From Streptomyces sp. NBC_00525 (lineage in GTDB: Bacteria > Actinomycetota > Actinomycetes > Streptomycetales > Streptomycetaceae), in assembly GCF_036346595.1 (NCBI RefSeq), contig NZ_CP107834.1, forward strand, positions 558,001 to 622,000: a DNA stretch of 64,000 bases, in the 5' to 3' direction. Both the position numbers and the translations under genes were made by a program. The notes under the pieces are model-generated. The model did no database searches and had not been told where the DNA came from. It worked only from the letters and a program-made list of their open reading frames with translations. Positions 7,799 through 16,800 of the stretch are shown in pieces (positions within the stretch are counted from its first letter, which is position 1; each line of letters starts with the position of its first letter).

Positions 7799-9331
7799 AT
7801 GACGATCCCGCTCCGCATCGACCGAGTCCTCGGTGACCGTCCCTTCGCTGAGGTTGGTGATCCCGTCCTTGCCGTCGACGACGCGCGTCGCCGCTTGCTG
7901 GCAGTAGCGGGCACGCACGCGGCGGTGGCGGGCATGTACGAGTTCGGCAGCACTGCGCCGGTTGGTGTCTACAGCACCGATGATCTGGCTTGCCGAGCCC
8001 TTCTCCGTGCGCACTACCCCGTGCACGCCATGGCTTTCCACCCCACGCTGCCCCTCCTCGTTGTCGGCACCGGCAGTTACGACGGAGGCTACTTCTTCGA
8101 AGGAGAACTGCTCCTGCTGAACTTGGAGACAGGCATTCCCACGTCGCTCATCGAGCACAGACTCGGCCGCCAGGTTCTGGGCCTGGAATGGCTCGACGAA
8201 CAGGAACTACGTGTGCTGATGGCACCGTCTGACGACTGGCAGGACAAAGACGCACGGGTCGAGGGTCACGTCGCGGTGGTGTGTCGACCCGACTGGAGGG
8301 CCGTTCCATCCCGGTCGATCACCGCACACGACCTAGCCGGACCACGGGTGCCGGCCCCGCGCCCCGACGGCCGAGAGGATGCCCGCCGGACGGTCTCCTC
8401 TCTGAGCACGGACTGGGACTCGCGGTGCAACGTCCGCGCGGTGGAGGAACTGTCCGACGGCAGGATCGTGGCTACGCTTGACGGGGTCCAGTTGGAGTCC
8501 TGGCTGCCGTCGGGACAGCGGCAGTGGGCTGTTCCGGACGACGAAGGCGGCCGGGACCTTGTCATCGCCCCAGATGAACGATCGGCCTGGGTCGGTCTGG
8601 TCCGGCCCGCATGGCAGAAGCGTCCCCAGTCCGTGGTCCGGCTCTCGCTCGACGACGGGGCACAGCTTGACCGTCTCATGCCCTCCGCCCCGGTGTCCCT
8701 GGCGCGCTGCGCTGACGGCCTGCCAGCCCTCGTGCCCGCAGGATCGGCCGGGGAGCGAAGCAGGCTCCGTATCCGGCGTGGCAGCCGGATCTACTTCCTG
8801 GAAACCGTTCACGAGGAGGGCAAGAGGAACCCCGAACGGAAGGAAACGTGGGTCGTCATAGCCGACCTGGAGTCGATGCCGGTCGCCGAACGCCCGCGTG
8901 AGCTGGCGAAGGCGGAAGCCAGACGGCTGTTCCCCTACTCCTGGATACCAGGTGAGACACACTTCGCCGGCCCTGGCGTAGAGACCGCAGACGGTGACCT
9001 GGTGCATGCCGGCGCTGTCCACCACGGCGACGGGTTGCAGCCCGGCGGCTCGTTCGTCGTACGACGCAAGTCAACGAATGGGAAGCCGATCTGGGTCTTC
9101 CGGACGGACCGGAAGGCCACCGGCCTCGACTGCGACGCGAAGAGCATCTATGTCGCCTATGACGATGGCGAGATCGTCGGACTCAATCTCCGTGACGGCA
9201 CCGTGTACTGGCGTCGGCATCTCGCCGTTGCCGCAGTGCCCGCTGTACCGACGGCGTTGAGTGTGGCCGAGCCTGGTCGGTTGCTCATTGGCACCAGCGA
9301 CGGGCGACTTCTGGATTGCTCGATCGCATAG
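7799..9331 (+). CDS. unknown beta-propeller-like protein (WD40/PQQ style repeats)
   Basis: 510-aa protein from ATG 7799; the open frame extends further upstream only as a non-coding shadow over the divergent lipoprotein gene. It has no signal peptide or membrane segment. Repeating patterns of small hydrophobic strand, Asp/Gly turn and Trp are visible (VHAMAFHPTLPLLVVGTG, QVLGLEWLDEQELRV, PIWVFRTDRKATGLDCD, GEIVGLNLRDGTVYWRR), the last two typical of PQQ/WD40-like blades. That suggests a cytoplasmic propeller scaffold. Codon use is somewhat less GC3-extreme than the core genes, fitting the island context. Such propellers in islands are often sensors or scaffolds, but no function is shown here. 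Confidence 0.7.
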   Translation: MTIPLRIDRVLGDRPFAEVGDPVLAVDDARRRLLAVAGTHAAVAGMYEFGSTAPVGVYSTDDLACRALLRAHYPVHAMAFHPTLPLLVVGTGSYDGGYFFEGELLLLNLETGIPTSLIEHRLGRQVLGLEWLDEQELRVLMAPSDDWQDKDARVEGHVAVVCRPDWRAVPSRSITAHDLAGPRVPAPRPDGREDARRTVSSLSTDWDSRCNVRAVEELSDGRIVATLDGVQLESWLPSGQRQWAVPDDEGGRDLVIAPDERSAWVGLVRPAWQKRPQSVVRLSLDDGAQLDRLMPSAPVSLARCADGLPALVPAGSAGERSRLRIRRGSRIYFLETVHEEGKRNPERKETWVVIADLESMPVAERPRELAKAEARRLFPYSWIPGETHFAGPGVETADGDLVHAGAVHHGDGLQPGGSFVVRRKSTNGKPIWVFRTDRKATGLDCDAKSIYVAYDDGEIVGLNLRDGTVYWRRHLAVAAVPAVPTALSVAEPGRLLIGTSDGRLLDCSIA

Positions 9332-9494
9332 GGGGTTGCACGACTATGGCCACTTGCCGGGTTGTATGCGGGCACCCATCACCACTGTCACGTTGTCGAT
9401 CGAAGGACCCGGATGATGTTGTCGGAGGATGGCTCTGTCGAGCTGGGAGGCACCAGTCGGCAGTAACGCGTCGACTGGGCCTCATCTCTGCGAG

Positions 9495-9812
9495 TTAGTT
9501 GTAACCGGAAAGCCAATCCAACCGCTGCAGAGCAGTCAGGTCACCGCGAACCAGAATGACCATCACCCGAATCATCTCCGCGCGCGAAACGTCCCGGAGA
9601 TGGCGAGGCTGGACATCGCCGTCATCGAGATTTTCAAGCACCAGAGATCCATCCTGAAACGCTGAAACAATCCAGGAGGAGCCATCATCCGTGACCGATA
9701 CGTCTGGGTGCTCATCGTCGATGGGGCCATCAAGCTCAGCGACAAGTGCCGGCACACCAGTCTCGGCGCCGACCTCCATGCCCCCATCTCGATGCGTGAA
9801 TGTAGTCGACAC
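9495..9812 (-). CDS. small acidic hypothetical protein, possible immunity protein
   Basis: 105-aa protein from a GTG at 9812, with GGGGGAG about 10 nt upstream. It is acidic and single-domain, without signal or membrane segment. The middle (SWIVSAFQDGSLVLENLDD, then PRHLRDVSRAEMIRV) resembles a small Streptomyces family I recall only as hypothetical, often near other small orphan genes. In this debris-rich island with an Rhs toxin remnant 1.5 kb away, an immunity role is conceivable but not shown. Base composition is clearly lower in GC than the core. The 163 bases between the propeller gene and this stop codon hold nothing recognisable. Confidence 0.55.
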   Translation of the reverse strand: MSTTFTHRDGGMEVGAETGVPALVAELDGPIDDEHPDVSVTDDGSSWIVSAFQDGSLVLENLDDGDVQPRHLRDVSRAEMIRVMVILVRGDLTALQRLDWLSGYN

Positions 9813-10318
9813 TACCGACTCCCCCTTCTACGTGGGGCGCCGCTCGGAATCGCCCACTTCGAGTAGCCATGGCCACCGGGATGCAGCAGATGCTGCCATA
9901 ACGCCCCAGGATCACGCCGAGAAGGCGACCCGAGACTCATCACGCCTGTCGACCACTGACGTCAGAGGCCGGCTCATGCTGCCAGATTGGGTGGGCGAGC
10001 GAGCCGAGGAAAGCTCGTCGGCCGCGCGGACGGTCAGTGCCGCCCGACCGGAGTTGAACGATGGCGGGTACTGCCGTCCCCCGCGCCACGGATAACGGGG
10101 TCGCTGAGCACAACAGTTCAGCGATGCCGCAGACAATAGGGCGCTATCTGCGGGAAGACTTCCGACCGGTCCGGCAGCCGGCACTCGACGGCCGCCCGCC
10201 AGCGGCGCCGAAGGGTTAGCACCGGCTTCGTGCCGATGTCCCTCAGCCCACGCGAGACCCATGGGTTCATGAAAACCGGGGTCTGTACAGCGAGAACTGG
10301 CGGGTCGGTCCGTGTGCA
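9813..10318. other. gene-free stretch, nothing recognised
   Basis: About 500 bases of reduced GC. Open frames on both strands translate to low-complexity, non-conserved-looking sequence. A weak inverted repeat (TCGCTGA near 10108 and TCAGCGA near 10122) is present; its meaning is unclear. Confidence 0.4.
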
Positions 10319-10829
10319 TCAGTCGCGCGAATCCGTGGGTTCGGCGGGAGCCGTGAGGTGGGCTGCGAGACGGCGCGCTTCGACAGTGACCTCGGCGACG
10401 ACCTGTTCCGTGGTTCTGTCGCCGTACTCGAGGACGTCGCACTCGTCGTCGAGTTCAGCGAGGCGCTCGGTCAGAGGCAGTTCATGTCCATGGCGCTGGC
10501 GAATCCGGAACGTGTACTCCCGAGGTATGAGCTCTCCAGCGAGCATGCTGAGTGCAAGAACTCGGGCGACGGCTTCCTGGCCGGCCTCGCTGCCGACCGG
10601 ATAGAAGACAAGGCCGAGTTCGTCGAGCGCTGCGGGAAGCAGGTCGTGGACGTCGTAGTCCGCCTCGGCGCGCGTGCAGGCGGCGAGAATCCGAGGGCCC
10701 AGGAGTGTCGAGTCCGGCAACGAGCGCATCACAGGCGGCATTCACCACGTCGCTCGCTCGGATCTCCCCCATGCTCCGGAGAGCGGCATGGTCCTGGAGA
10801 GCGATTGCCGCTGCTTCGGTTGACATCAC
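10319..10829 (-). pseudogene. frameshifted small hypothetical gene
   Basis: Two overlapping minus-strand frames look like the halves of one protein. The first starts at GTG/ATG 10829/10826 (MSTEAAAIALQDHAALRSMG, on to ALVAGLDTP). The second reads GPRILAACTRAEADYDVHDL through LTERLAELDDECDVLEYGDR to the stop at 10319. Joining them near 10695 requires skipping one base, giving about 168 aa. The joined sequence resembles a small helical Streptomyces family of unknown function as I remember it. The start overlaps the stop of the recombinase remnant (GAGTGATG). Alternatives are a programmed +1 shift or a sequencing error. Confidence 0.5.
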
Positions 10830-11130
10830 TCATCCATGATTCCCCTCACAGTACCGGGCCAGGTCGACCGGATTTCATCGAGGGTGCCGTTCGGTGGCCC
10901 GTTCCGGCAGGGCTTGGCAGAGTGCGCGTAGCGCATCGCGATCTTCTCGTCGAGCCGGAAGACCTCGGCGTGATGTAGTGGGTCAAGCCCGTGGGTCAGG
11001 GCCCCTTCGAACTGCCGGTCAACACGAAGCCGCTCCAAGCTGGCGTCCTGTCCCCACATCGGACTGGCCCAGTGGTTGCTGGCTCAGCTGGTCGTGGCAG
11101 TCTCGTTGTTGATCAGCAGGTGGAGGTTCG
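10826..11130 (-). pseudogene. C-terminal remnant of a tyrosine recombinase/integrase
   Basis: On the minus strand, NLHLLINNETATTS is followed by an in-frame TGA (11084-11086) and then by ASLERLRVDRQFEGALTHG, LDPLHHAEVFRLDEKIAMRY. This order and wording match the C-terminal end of Streptomyces XerD-like integrases (NPHLLIN, then LERLRIDRQLEEALTHG, then DEKTAIRYA) as I recall them. Upstream another frame continues (FELMADWLESW), so at least one frameshift is present besides the stop. The N-terminal core-binding domain and the catalytic region are missing. Inactive; marks a past integration event. Confidence 0.55.
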
Positions 11131-11383
11131 CGGCCCTGGGCCCCGACAGCGCCAGGATTCCAGCCAATCCGCCATGAGCTCGAAGAGGCTGGGATCGAAA
11201 ATACGAGCGGGCAACACTTCGAACACAGTGTTCCCGTTGCGGGCACGGCCCGCCGAGAGCCTCACGTGATGTCGGCGAGCGGAATAGAAACAGGCCTCAT
11301 GGGCGCAATGTTGCCAGACCATCCACACCACCTCCTAGTAAGATCCGGCAGGAACGTTCTAGATACCGCGCAGGCCGACTTGA

Positions 11384-11709
11384 GTCGACCCTCTCGGGCT
11401 CACACCCTATCTGCCCAAGGGAGAGTATTCCAATCCGTTCGGCCACAGAGCCGACGCCGAAAATTTGCCTTCGAGGTCGCCGGAATGCCGTACGGCGAAA
11501 CCCCGGCCGCCGAGTAGACCGTAGCTAGTCAGCACTTCCATGCAGGACAGCCCAAGATCGATGATTCTCGAGAACTAGTCAATTTCGGCTGGGACAACGG
11601 GAGGGTCCCACGGTCGGACCGCTCCCTCGGGGATCCCGAGGATATGGAAAGATACGGAAAGATCAACAAGCCGGGTGGGGGCCACTACTTCTTCCATAGC
11701 GGGAACTGA
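11384..11709 (+). pseudogene. degenerate C-terminal toxin end of an Rhs polymorphic toxin
   Basis: No start codon. The reading begins with VDPLGL, the hallmark that ends Rhs cores just before the variable toxin domain, and continues PYLPKGEYSNPFGHRADAEN. A one-base deletion near 11463 moves the frame to FAFEVAGMPYGETPAAE, then an in-frame TAG (11515-11517), then QHFHAGQPKIDDSRELVNFG and ERYGKINKPGGGHYFFHSGN, ending at TGA 11707-11709. The last part is coherent protein sequence. The toxin class is not recognised. The rest of the Rhs gene is gone; bases 11131-11383 before it hold only scraps. A putative immunity gene follows after 36 bases. Confidence 0.6.
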
Positions 11710-11745
11710 CGGAAACCGGCTGGAATCGCTCGGAAGGAGAAGCAG

Positions 11746-12198
11746 ATGGAAGCTGCGTTCAGCACGGAGAAACCGTCCTGGCAGCGCACCCTCGAAGCCT
11801 GTGGACTGCTAGCCATCAGAACGGAAGCTCCCTGTCCTGTGCCTGCCGTCCTGACTGCCATCCACGCGGTGACGGGGATCGAGGTCAAGCCGACTGCGAC
11901 GATTGCGGAGTCGCATGCTGATGTTATGGCAGAACTTGACCGTCAATGGCTGGCCAATACCTCCAAATTGCCTCTCGTGTCGGGTGCAGGGAAACTCCTC
12001 ATCGTCCCGCCCGGACCCGGCGGCAGTGCGGCGGGGTGGGTCCTCGTCAAGGATTCCGTCAGGACGGGGCTGCCGTCTCGCGTGGCCGGCGCGACAGGCT
12101 CGCCGGAACTTCTGGCACTGTCGGTGGATGGTCGCTACTTGTGCGCGGTCACGTCCGAGGAGGACGAATTCTGGATCGTCACGCGCGTCCTCATCTGA
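11746..12198 (+). CDS. putative orphan immunity protein for the Rhs toxin remnant
   Basis: 150-aa intact ORF from ATG 11746 with a strong ribosome site (AAGGAG, 6 nt before ATG). Soluble, no signal peptide. It has alternating hydrophobic strands (KLLIVPPGPG, GWVLVKDSV, YLCAVTSEEDEFWIVTRVLI) and looks like a small alpha/beta protein. The family is not recognised. The role is inferred from position: directly downstream of a toxin C-terminal end, as immunity genes of Rhs systems are. Retention of an intact immunity gene after toxin decay is common, giving protection against kin toxins. Codon use is less GC-rich than in core genes. Confidence 0.55.
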   Translation: MEAAFSTEKPSWQRTLEACGLLAIRTEAPCPVPAVLTAIHAVTGIEVKPTATIAESHADVMAELDRQWLANTSKLPLVSGAGKLLIVPPGPGGSAAGWVLVKDSVRTGLPSRVAGATGSPELLALSVDGRYLCAVTSEEDEFWIVTRVLI

Positions 12199-13005
12199 CC
12201 TCGATCTTGCATGACGGTCCGCCGACGGAGTTGGTGGACCGTTTCGCTTGGTGCGGCCGAGGGTCGAGTGTGCCGGCGGCCCGAGTGTCGCTACGGGCCA
12301 GCGCCGGGTTCCACTGTCCGAGGCGGGGGCTGTTGTGGTCGGGGCGGTGGACGACTGCCGGCCAGCCGGGGTTGGGCAAGAGTGTGAGCCTTTCGAGGAC
12401 GGCGGTGAACTCGTCGGTCCGGGGCCAGTGGTGGGCAGGGCGGAAAGCCTGGCGGCTGCTGGTGGAGGCGAGCACGGCGGCTGCGGAGAGCAGGCGGAAC
12501 CACAGGCGGCGGCGTTCCCGAAGCCGGGCCTTGCCGGTCAGGCGAGCTCGACGCTCTCGAGCCAGACCCGTGTTCGGGGCTGCTCGGTGGAGGAGCAGTT
12601 TGCGCAGACCGGTGGTCCGGGCGGTCCCTTTCCGGTCCTCCGCCGGGACGGTCGAGGAGGTCGAGGAGTACATCGTCACCCGCAACTGCGAGAGCAGTTC
12701 GACATCCGCTGAAGCTGATCCGCAGCGCGATGGAGAAGAACAGCTCGTACGCTGCCCACCTGCGCGGTTCGTTCGGTTCCGGCTGGAGCCGCTTCCCGAG
12801 CGTGGTGCACGTCGCGCTCAACGGCGAGCCCACCACCCGCGCCAGCGGTGTGGCAAAGGCCAGTTCTCGTGCACGGTGAGTTCTGATCCGTCTCCAGGGC
12901 GTCTCGTTCGGTGTGGCCGGATAGCAATCCCGCGGTGCCGTCAGGCGCGGCATCATCCGAGGAACGACAACCGCACCTTTGGGTTCGGGATGTCCACGTT
13001 CGCGC
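12199..13005. other. degenerate island DNA without an intact gene
   Basis: Open frames exist on both strands, but none reads as a convincing protein. One coherent fragment is on the plus strand at about 12709-12879 (NSSYAAHLRGSFGSGW, RFPSVVHVALNGEPTTR); it looks like the inside of a mobile-element protein, unassigned, without N- or C-terminal context. The minus frame 12191-12685 is Arg-rich and not recognised. Confidence 0.4.
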
Positions 13006-13155
13006 GACCAGTTCGCCCTGGTCGCCGGTATCACCATCGACATCGTGATCGACCTGGTCGAAGCCGTCGGCCGCAACGAGTTGCCCCGTCGCCTGCCCGC
13101 TCGGCGGATCCACACCAACGGCCGCACCCTCAAACGAGAGGTACCCCGCATATGA
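13006..13155 (+). pseudogene. possible C-terminal remnant of a transposase
   Basis: The plus frame ending at TGA 13153-13155 reads RDQFALVAGITIDIVIDLVE then LPARRIHTNGRTLKRE. The RDQ..LAAG....D.VIDLV...GR...R.LP.RR......VKR pattern recalls the C-terminus of Streptomyces IS4-type transposases. Nothing upstream in this frame continues it, and no terminal inverted repeats were found. Low confidence. Confidence 0.3.
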
Positions 13156-13173
13156 CACACCTGCAGGATCGGG

Positions 13174-13842
13174 TCACTCCGCCAGCACGATCGTGTGCGG
13201 TGTCGGCGTGAGCTGTGCCCGATAGCGGCGGATGCCCCAGCTACGGTGCTCCAGCTCCGCCGCGACCAGCACCTCGGCCGTGTTCATACAGTCGGGCACG
13301 AGCTCCACCAGCGCGGCCACCGGGTGATCGCCGACCAGCGGGAATCCTTTGACTCGTCGGAACTCCCACTGCGGGTTCGGCTGGGAAGCTCCGTGGCCCC
13401 GGACGATCCATTCCTCCCTCGCCGGTCCGGCTCCCGGCGGCTTCTCCACCCCCACATCCAGCACTCCCGTCGTGACCGTGAAGCTCACGCCGGTTCCGAG
13501 GCCGGGGACCGGGTGGGTACGTTCGCCAGGGTCGATCAGGCGCGCGATCGGCTGTGCCTCACGCTCCGGTGCCGACAGCGCGACACCCAGGGAGGCATGG
13601 CGGAATACGCCTTTGCTCGCCGGTGTCTCGGGGCGAAACGAGCACACCATGAGCAGTTGCCGAAACTCCCGGTCGGGGGTGGCACTCAGATAGGACAGCC
13701 AGCCGGCCGGCGCGCCCGCATGGTCGGCGGGCAGTAGGTCCCAGCCGAAGGTGAGCCTGCCACGCAGCGGTGCGTCATCCGCTGGGCTGCCGAGCGTACG
13801 CTCCGGCACGAGTTCGACATCGCGCAGCCGAATCTCGGTCAT
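13174..13842 (-). CDS. unknown beta-rich partner of the CHAT protease
   Basis: 222-aa protein whose ATG (13840-13842) overlaps the stop of the CHAT gene by four bases (ATGA), so the two are translationally coupled. No signal peptide, membrane segment, or nuclease or hydrolase motif is seen. Sequence alternates strand-like stretches (LRGRLTFGWDLLP, AGWLSYLSA, FRQLLMVCSFRPE, GVSFTVTTGVLDVGVE, EEWIVRG) with Pro/Gly turns, suggesting a beta-sandwich or jelly-roll fold. I do not recognise the family. Fixed coupling to a caspase-like protease suggests a substrate, inhibitor, adaptor or target-recognition subunit. It is shorter than bacterial gasdermins and has no obvious pore-forming hydrophobic stretch. 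Confidence 0.8.
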   Translation of the reverse strand: MTEIRLRDVELVPERTLGSPADDAPLRGRLTFGWDLLPADHAGAPAGWLSYLSATPDREFRQLLMVCSFRPETPASKGVFRHASLGVALSAPEREAQPIARLIDPGERTHPVPGLGTGVSFTVTTGVLDVGVEKPPGAGPAREEWIVRGHGASQPNPQWEFRRVKGFPLVGDHPVAALVELVPDCMNTAEVLVAAELEHRSWGIRRYRAQLTPTPHTIVLAE

Positions 13843-16800
13843 GCGGTGGCTCCCTTGTTCCTACCGTGCACATAGATGAACGCTCCCCAGTCACGGTACT
13901 GGGGATATGCGGCACGCGTGGCGAGTTGGGCACCGCGGAAGGCCTGCTCCGGGTCAGTGCCGCGCGCGACTCGTTGATGCAGGTGGTGGTAGAAGTAGGT
14001 GGCCGGTTCCGGGCGCACGGGCCACAGGCATCCGACGACGGCCTGCGCTCCGGCGGTGATCAGTGCCGAGGGGATGCCACGAACGTTGTCACTGCGGTCG
14101 AATCGGCCGAGCGCCGACTCACAAGCGGCGAGCGTGACAAGGCGGACGCCGCGCAGGTCGATGTCCAGGAAGTCGTAGGCGAACATGCGGCCGTCGTCGT
14201 CGCCGTCCGGCGCGAGATAGAGGCAGTGCATCCACGGCGCGTCCTCGTCCAGTGTCCCGTGTACGGCGATGTGGACGACGTCCGCCACGGACATCTCCGC
14301 GCGCAGCCTGTCGCGCGTGGCCGCACGACCGGTGAGGGCTTCCGCGCCTACCGCCTCGGCGACCTTCCGCGCGTGCTCCTCCAGCGCCGGTTCGGCATGC
14401 AGACCGACGGGAACACCGCCGGCGGCGGAGGCCAGCACAACGGTGCGGCCCTCACGCGCTGGTACTTCGGCGGGTGCCAGGGCTTCGAGGCCGGCGATCG
14501 TCGTGACCGTCCAGTCGTCGGCAATCAGACGGCCGCCCATGCGGCACAGCGGTAGGGGAAGGTAGTGCAGGGCGCCGTGCGGCCAGGCCAGGATTCGGTC
14601 CTTGCCCCGGGCACGCCAGTTGTCCCACAGTTCGCTGCCTCCGAGCGGCAGGCCGGCCGACTCCAGCAGCCGACTACCCTCCGGTGTCACGTCGCCGAAC
14701 AGCGGGTCGCGTTCGATCTCCGTCCGGATCGCCTCGACGCGGTCCGCGTCCGGGTGCCGGTCGTTGTTCTCGTCCGCGCCCTCTCCGAGGTACACCACGA
14801 GCTCCCGCCCCTGCCTGGTGACCGCGAGCAGCACGGTCGCGCCGTTCACCGCCGAGGGCAGGAACCACGTCAACAGCACCGTTCGATCATCCAGCAGGTC
14901 ATGTGCCTTGGCCCAGATGTGCTGGTCGTCGATGAGCGCTGTCGAACGCCGACGCAGCTCGTCGTCGATGAACGACGAGATGCGCCACCGCAGATTCCGA
15001 GCGATCTGCGTGTTGTCGTGGCCGCCAGGACGATGATCGGCATCCACCGCGTTCAGCAGGTTCAGCAAGGCGCCGCCTGCGGCGGTGGGCTCCTCCCAGT
15101 CGCGCAACTTGGCGAGGAAGTGCTGAATGTGCGCGGGCAGCACGAGCGGGCCTTCGATGCGCCACCACGCGCCCAGTTCCGAACCCTTGCCCGCTTGATG
15201 CAGGCCGAGTAACAGCCCCATCGGCAGCGTCTCGCTCTCCGCGGTGAGCTGCCAGACCGCCGAGTGCACAAGGTCTCGCACTATCGCGCCGAGTTCGGGC
15301 GCGCCGATGGTGTCGAAGTTCGGCGCGTCGACGATGATCGCGTGCAACGCGTTCCTGAGTTCATCGCCGCGGAGGTTGCCCAGCTGCTGCACCAGCGGCA
15401 CCAGGCTGGCTTGGGCCAATTCCTCGAAGTCGAGTGAGGCGTAGGAGAGCGCCGCATACGTGTAATAGCCCCACGGGAACGGGACAGGACTGGAGACCGG
15501 CTCTCCCGCCTCTGCCGACTGGTAGTGCAGATCGGCCGTGAGCAGCCGAACCTCTTCGCTCCGGGCGTCGCCCGCCTGGCGCAGGAGGGTGAGCCCCCAC
15601 GCCGGCTTCCCCCGATCACGGGCGTGTGCGGCCGCATGCAACAGGGCCGCAGATCGCTGCGCCGGTGTCCAGGACTCCGGGATCGACACCGACAGTTCCT
15701 GGTGGGGTCCTGGGCATTCGCTCGGGTCGTCGGGCAACACGTGGAGCCTGGCCTCGATCAGTTGCCTGCGATGGGCGGAGGCCCACCGAATGTCGAGCTG
15801 CCCAGCCCAGTCCAACACGGTTCGCAGCAGCCGTCGGTCGGCCCGTTCCCGGGCCAGGTTGACGCCTTGGCTGATCACCTTCGCGGTCACCGTACTTCCG
15901 TGGGCGGCGACGAAATCGGCCGGTGGCGTACCGAATACCCCTATGAGCAGCCGGTCGGTCGTCTCCGGGGACACCCCGTCCACCGTCCTGATGAGGAACA
16001 GCGCGAGGTCCGGCTCCTCGTCGGCGGAAGAGTCGTGCCATGCCGAGAGCGCAGCATGAGCAGCACCACGGTGGAGCCCCTCCTCGTCCGCGAGGATCTG
16101 CGCCAGTATCGCCAGCAGCCGGCCCCTCCTCGCCCCACCATCCAGCTCCAGCGCACGCGCCACCAGGTGTCCCGCTTCTGCCACCAGCCGATGGGACTCC
16201 TTCTGGAAGAGTTCCTCTTCGGTGAACCACGTGCGGTACAGGTCCGCGGTCAGCCGAGCGGACCATGTGGTCAGCAGCGGCTCACGAGCGTAGTCGTCGG
16301 CGGCCAAGTCCTCCTGTCCCCTGACGGCCATCCGCAACCGGGCGGCAGCCAGCAGCGCGGCTTCCAGGTCGGCGGTGTCGCTCAGTTCGTCGACCAGCCG
16401 AGCCACCAAGGCTTCGGACTCCTCGAACACCACGCGGTCGCACCGGTCCGCGACCAGCTGAGTGCCTGCCTCGACGGTCTGAAACGCCGCGACCCGCCAG
16501 GCAGCCTCCATCGCGCAGGCGTCGGCGACCTCGGCGACCAGTCGCCAGTAGACGTACATGAACTCCACCAGGCCGCGGTGATCGAGGAACTCGTCCCGGA
16601 ACAGCAGATCCACCATCGCCTCGGCGGACAGCGCGCCGTGCTCCGCCAGGGCCTGCCGCATCCCCTCCACTTCGCGCGCCCGCCGTTTCGCCTCGTCCAG
16701 CGACATGACCCGGTCGGACACGTACTGGGTCAGCTCCATGAGCAAGCCGACCGGGTCGATCACGAAGGTGACCGTCGGCTTGCCGTCCGCCTCGCAGTCA

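Noticed and set aside
9912-10442. Minus-strand 176-aa open frame
   Set aside because: Low-complexity Arg/Ser/Pro-rich translation, overlaps the better-supported frameshifted gene.
11946-13211. Plus-strand 421-aa open frame across the island
   Set aside because: Starts inside the immunity gene, Arg/Pro-rich, ends in another gene's antisense; no conserved stretch in this frame.
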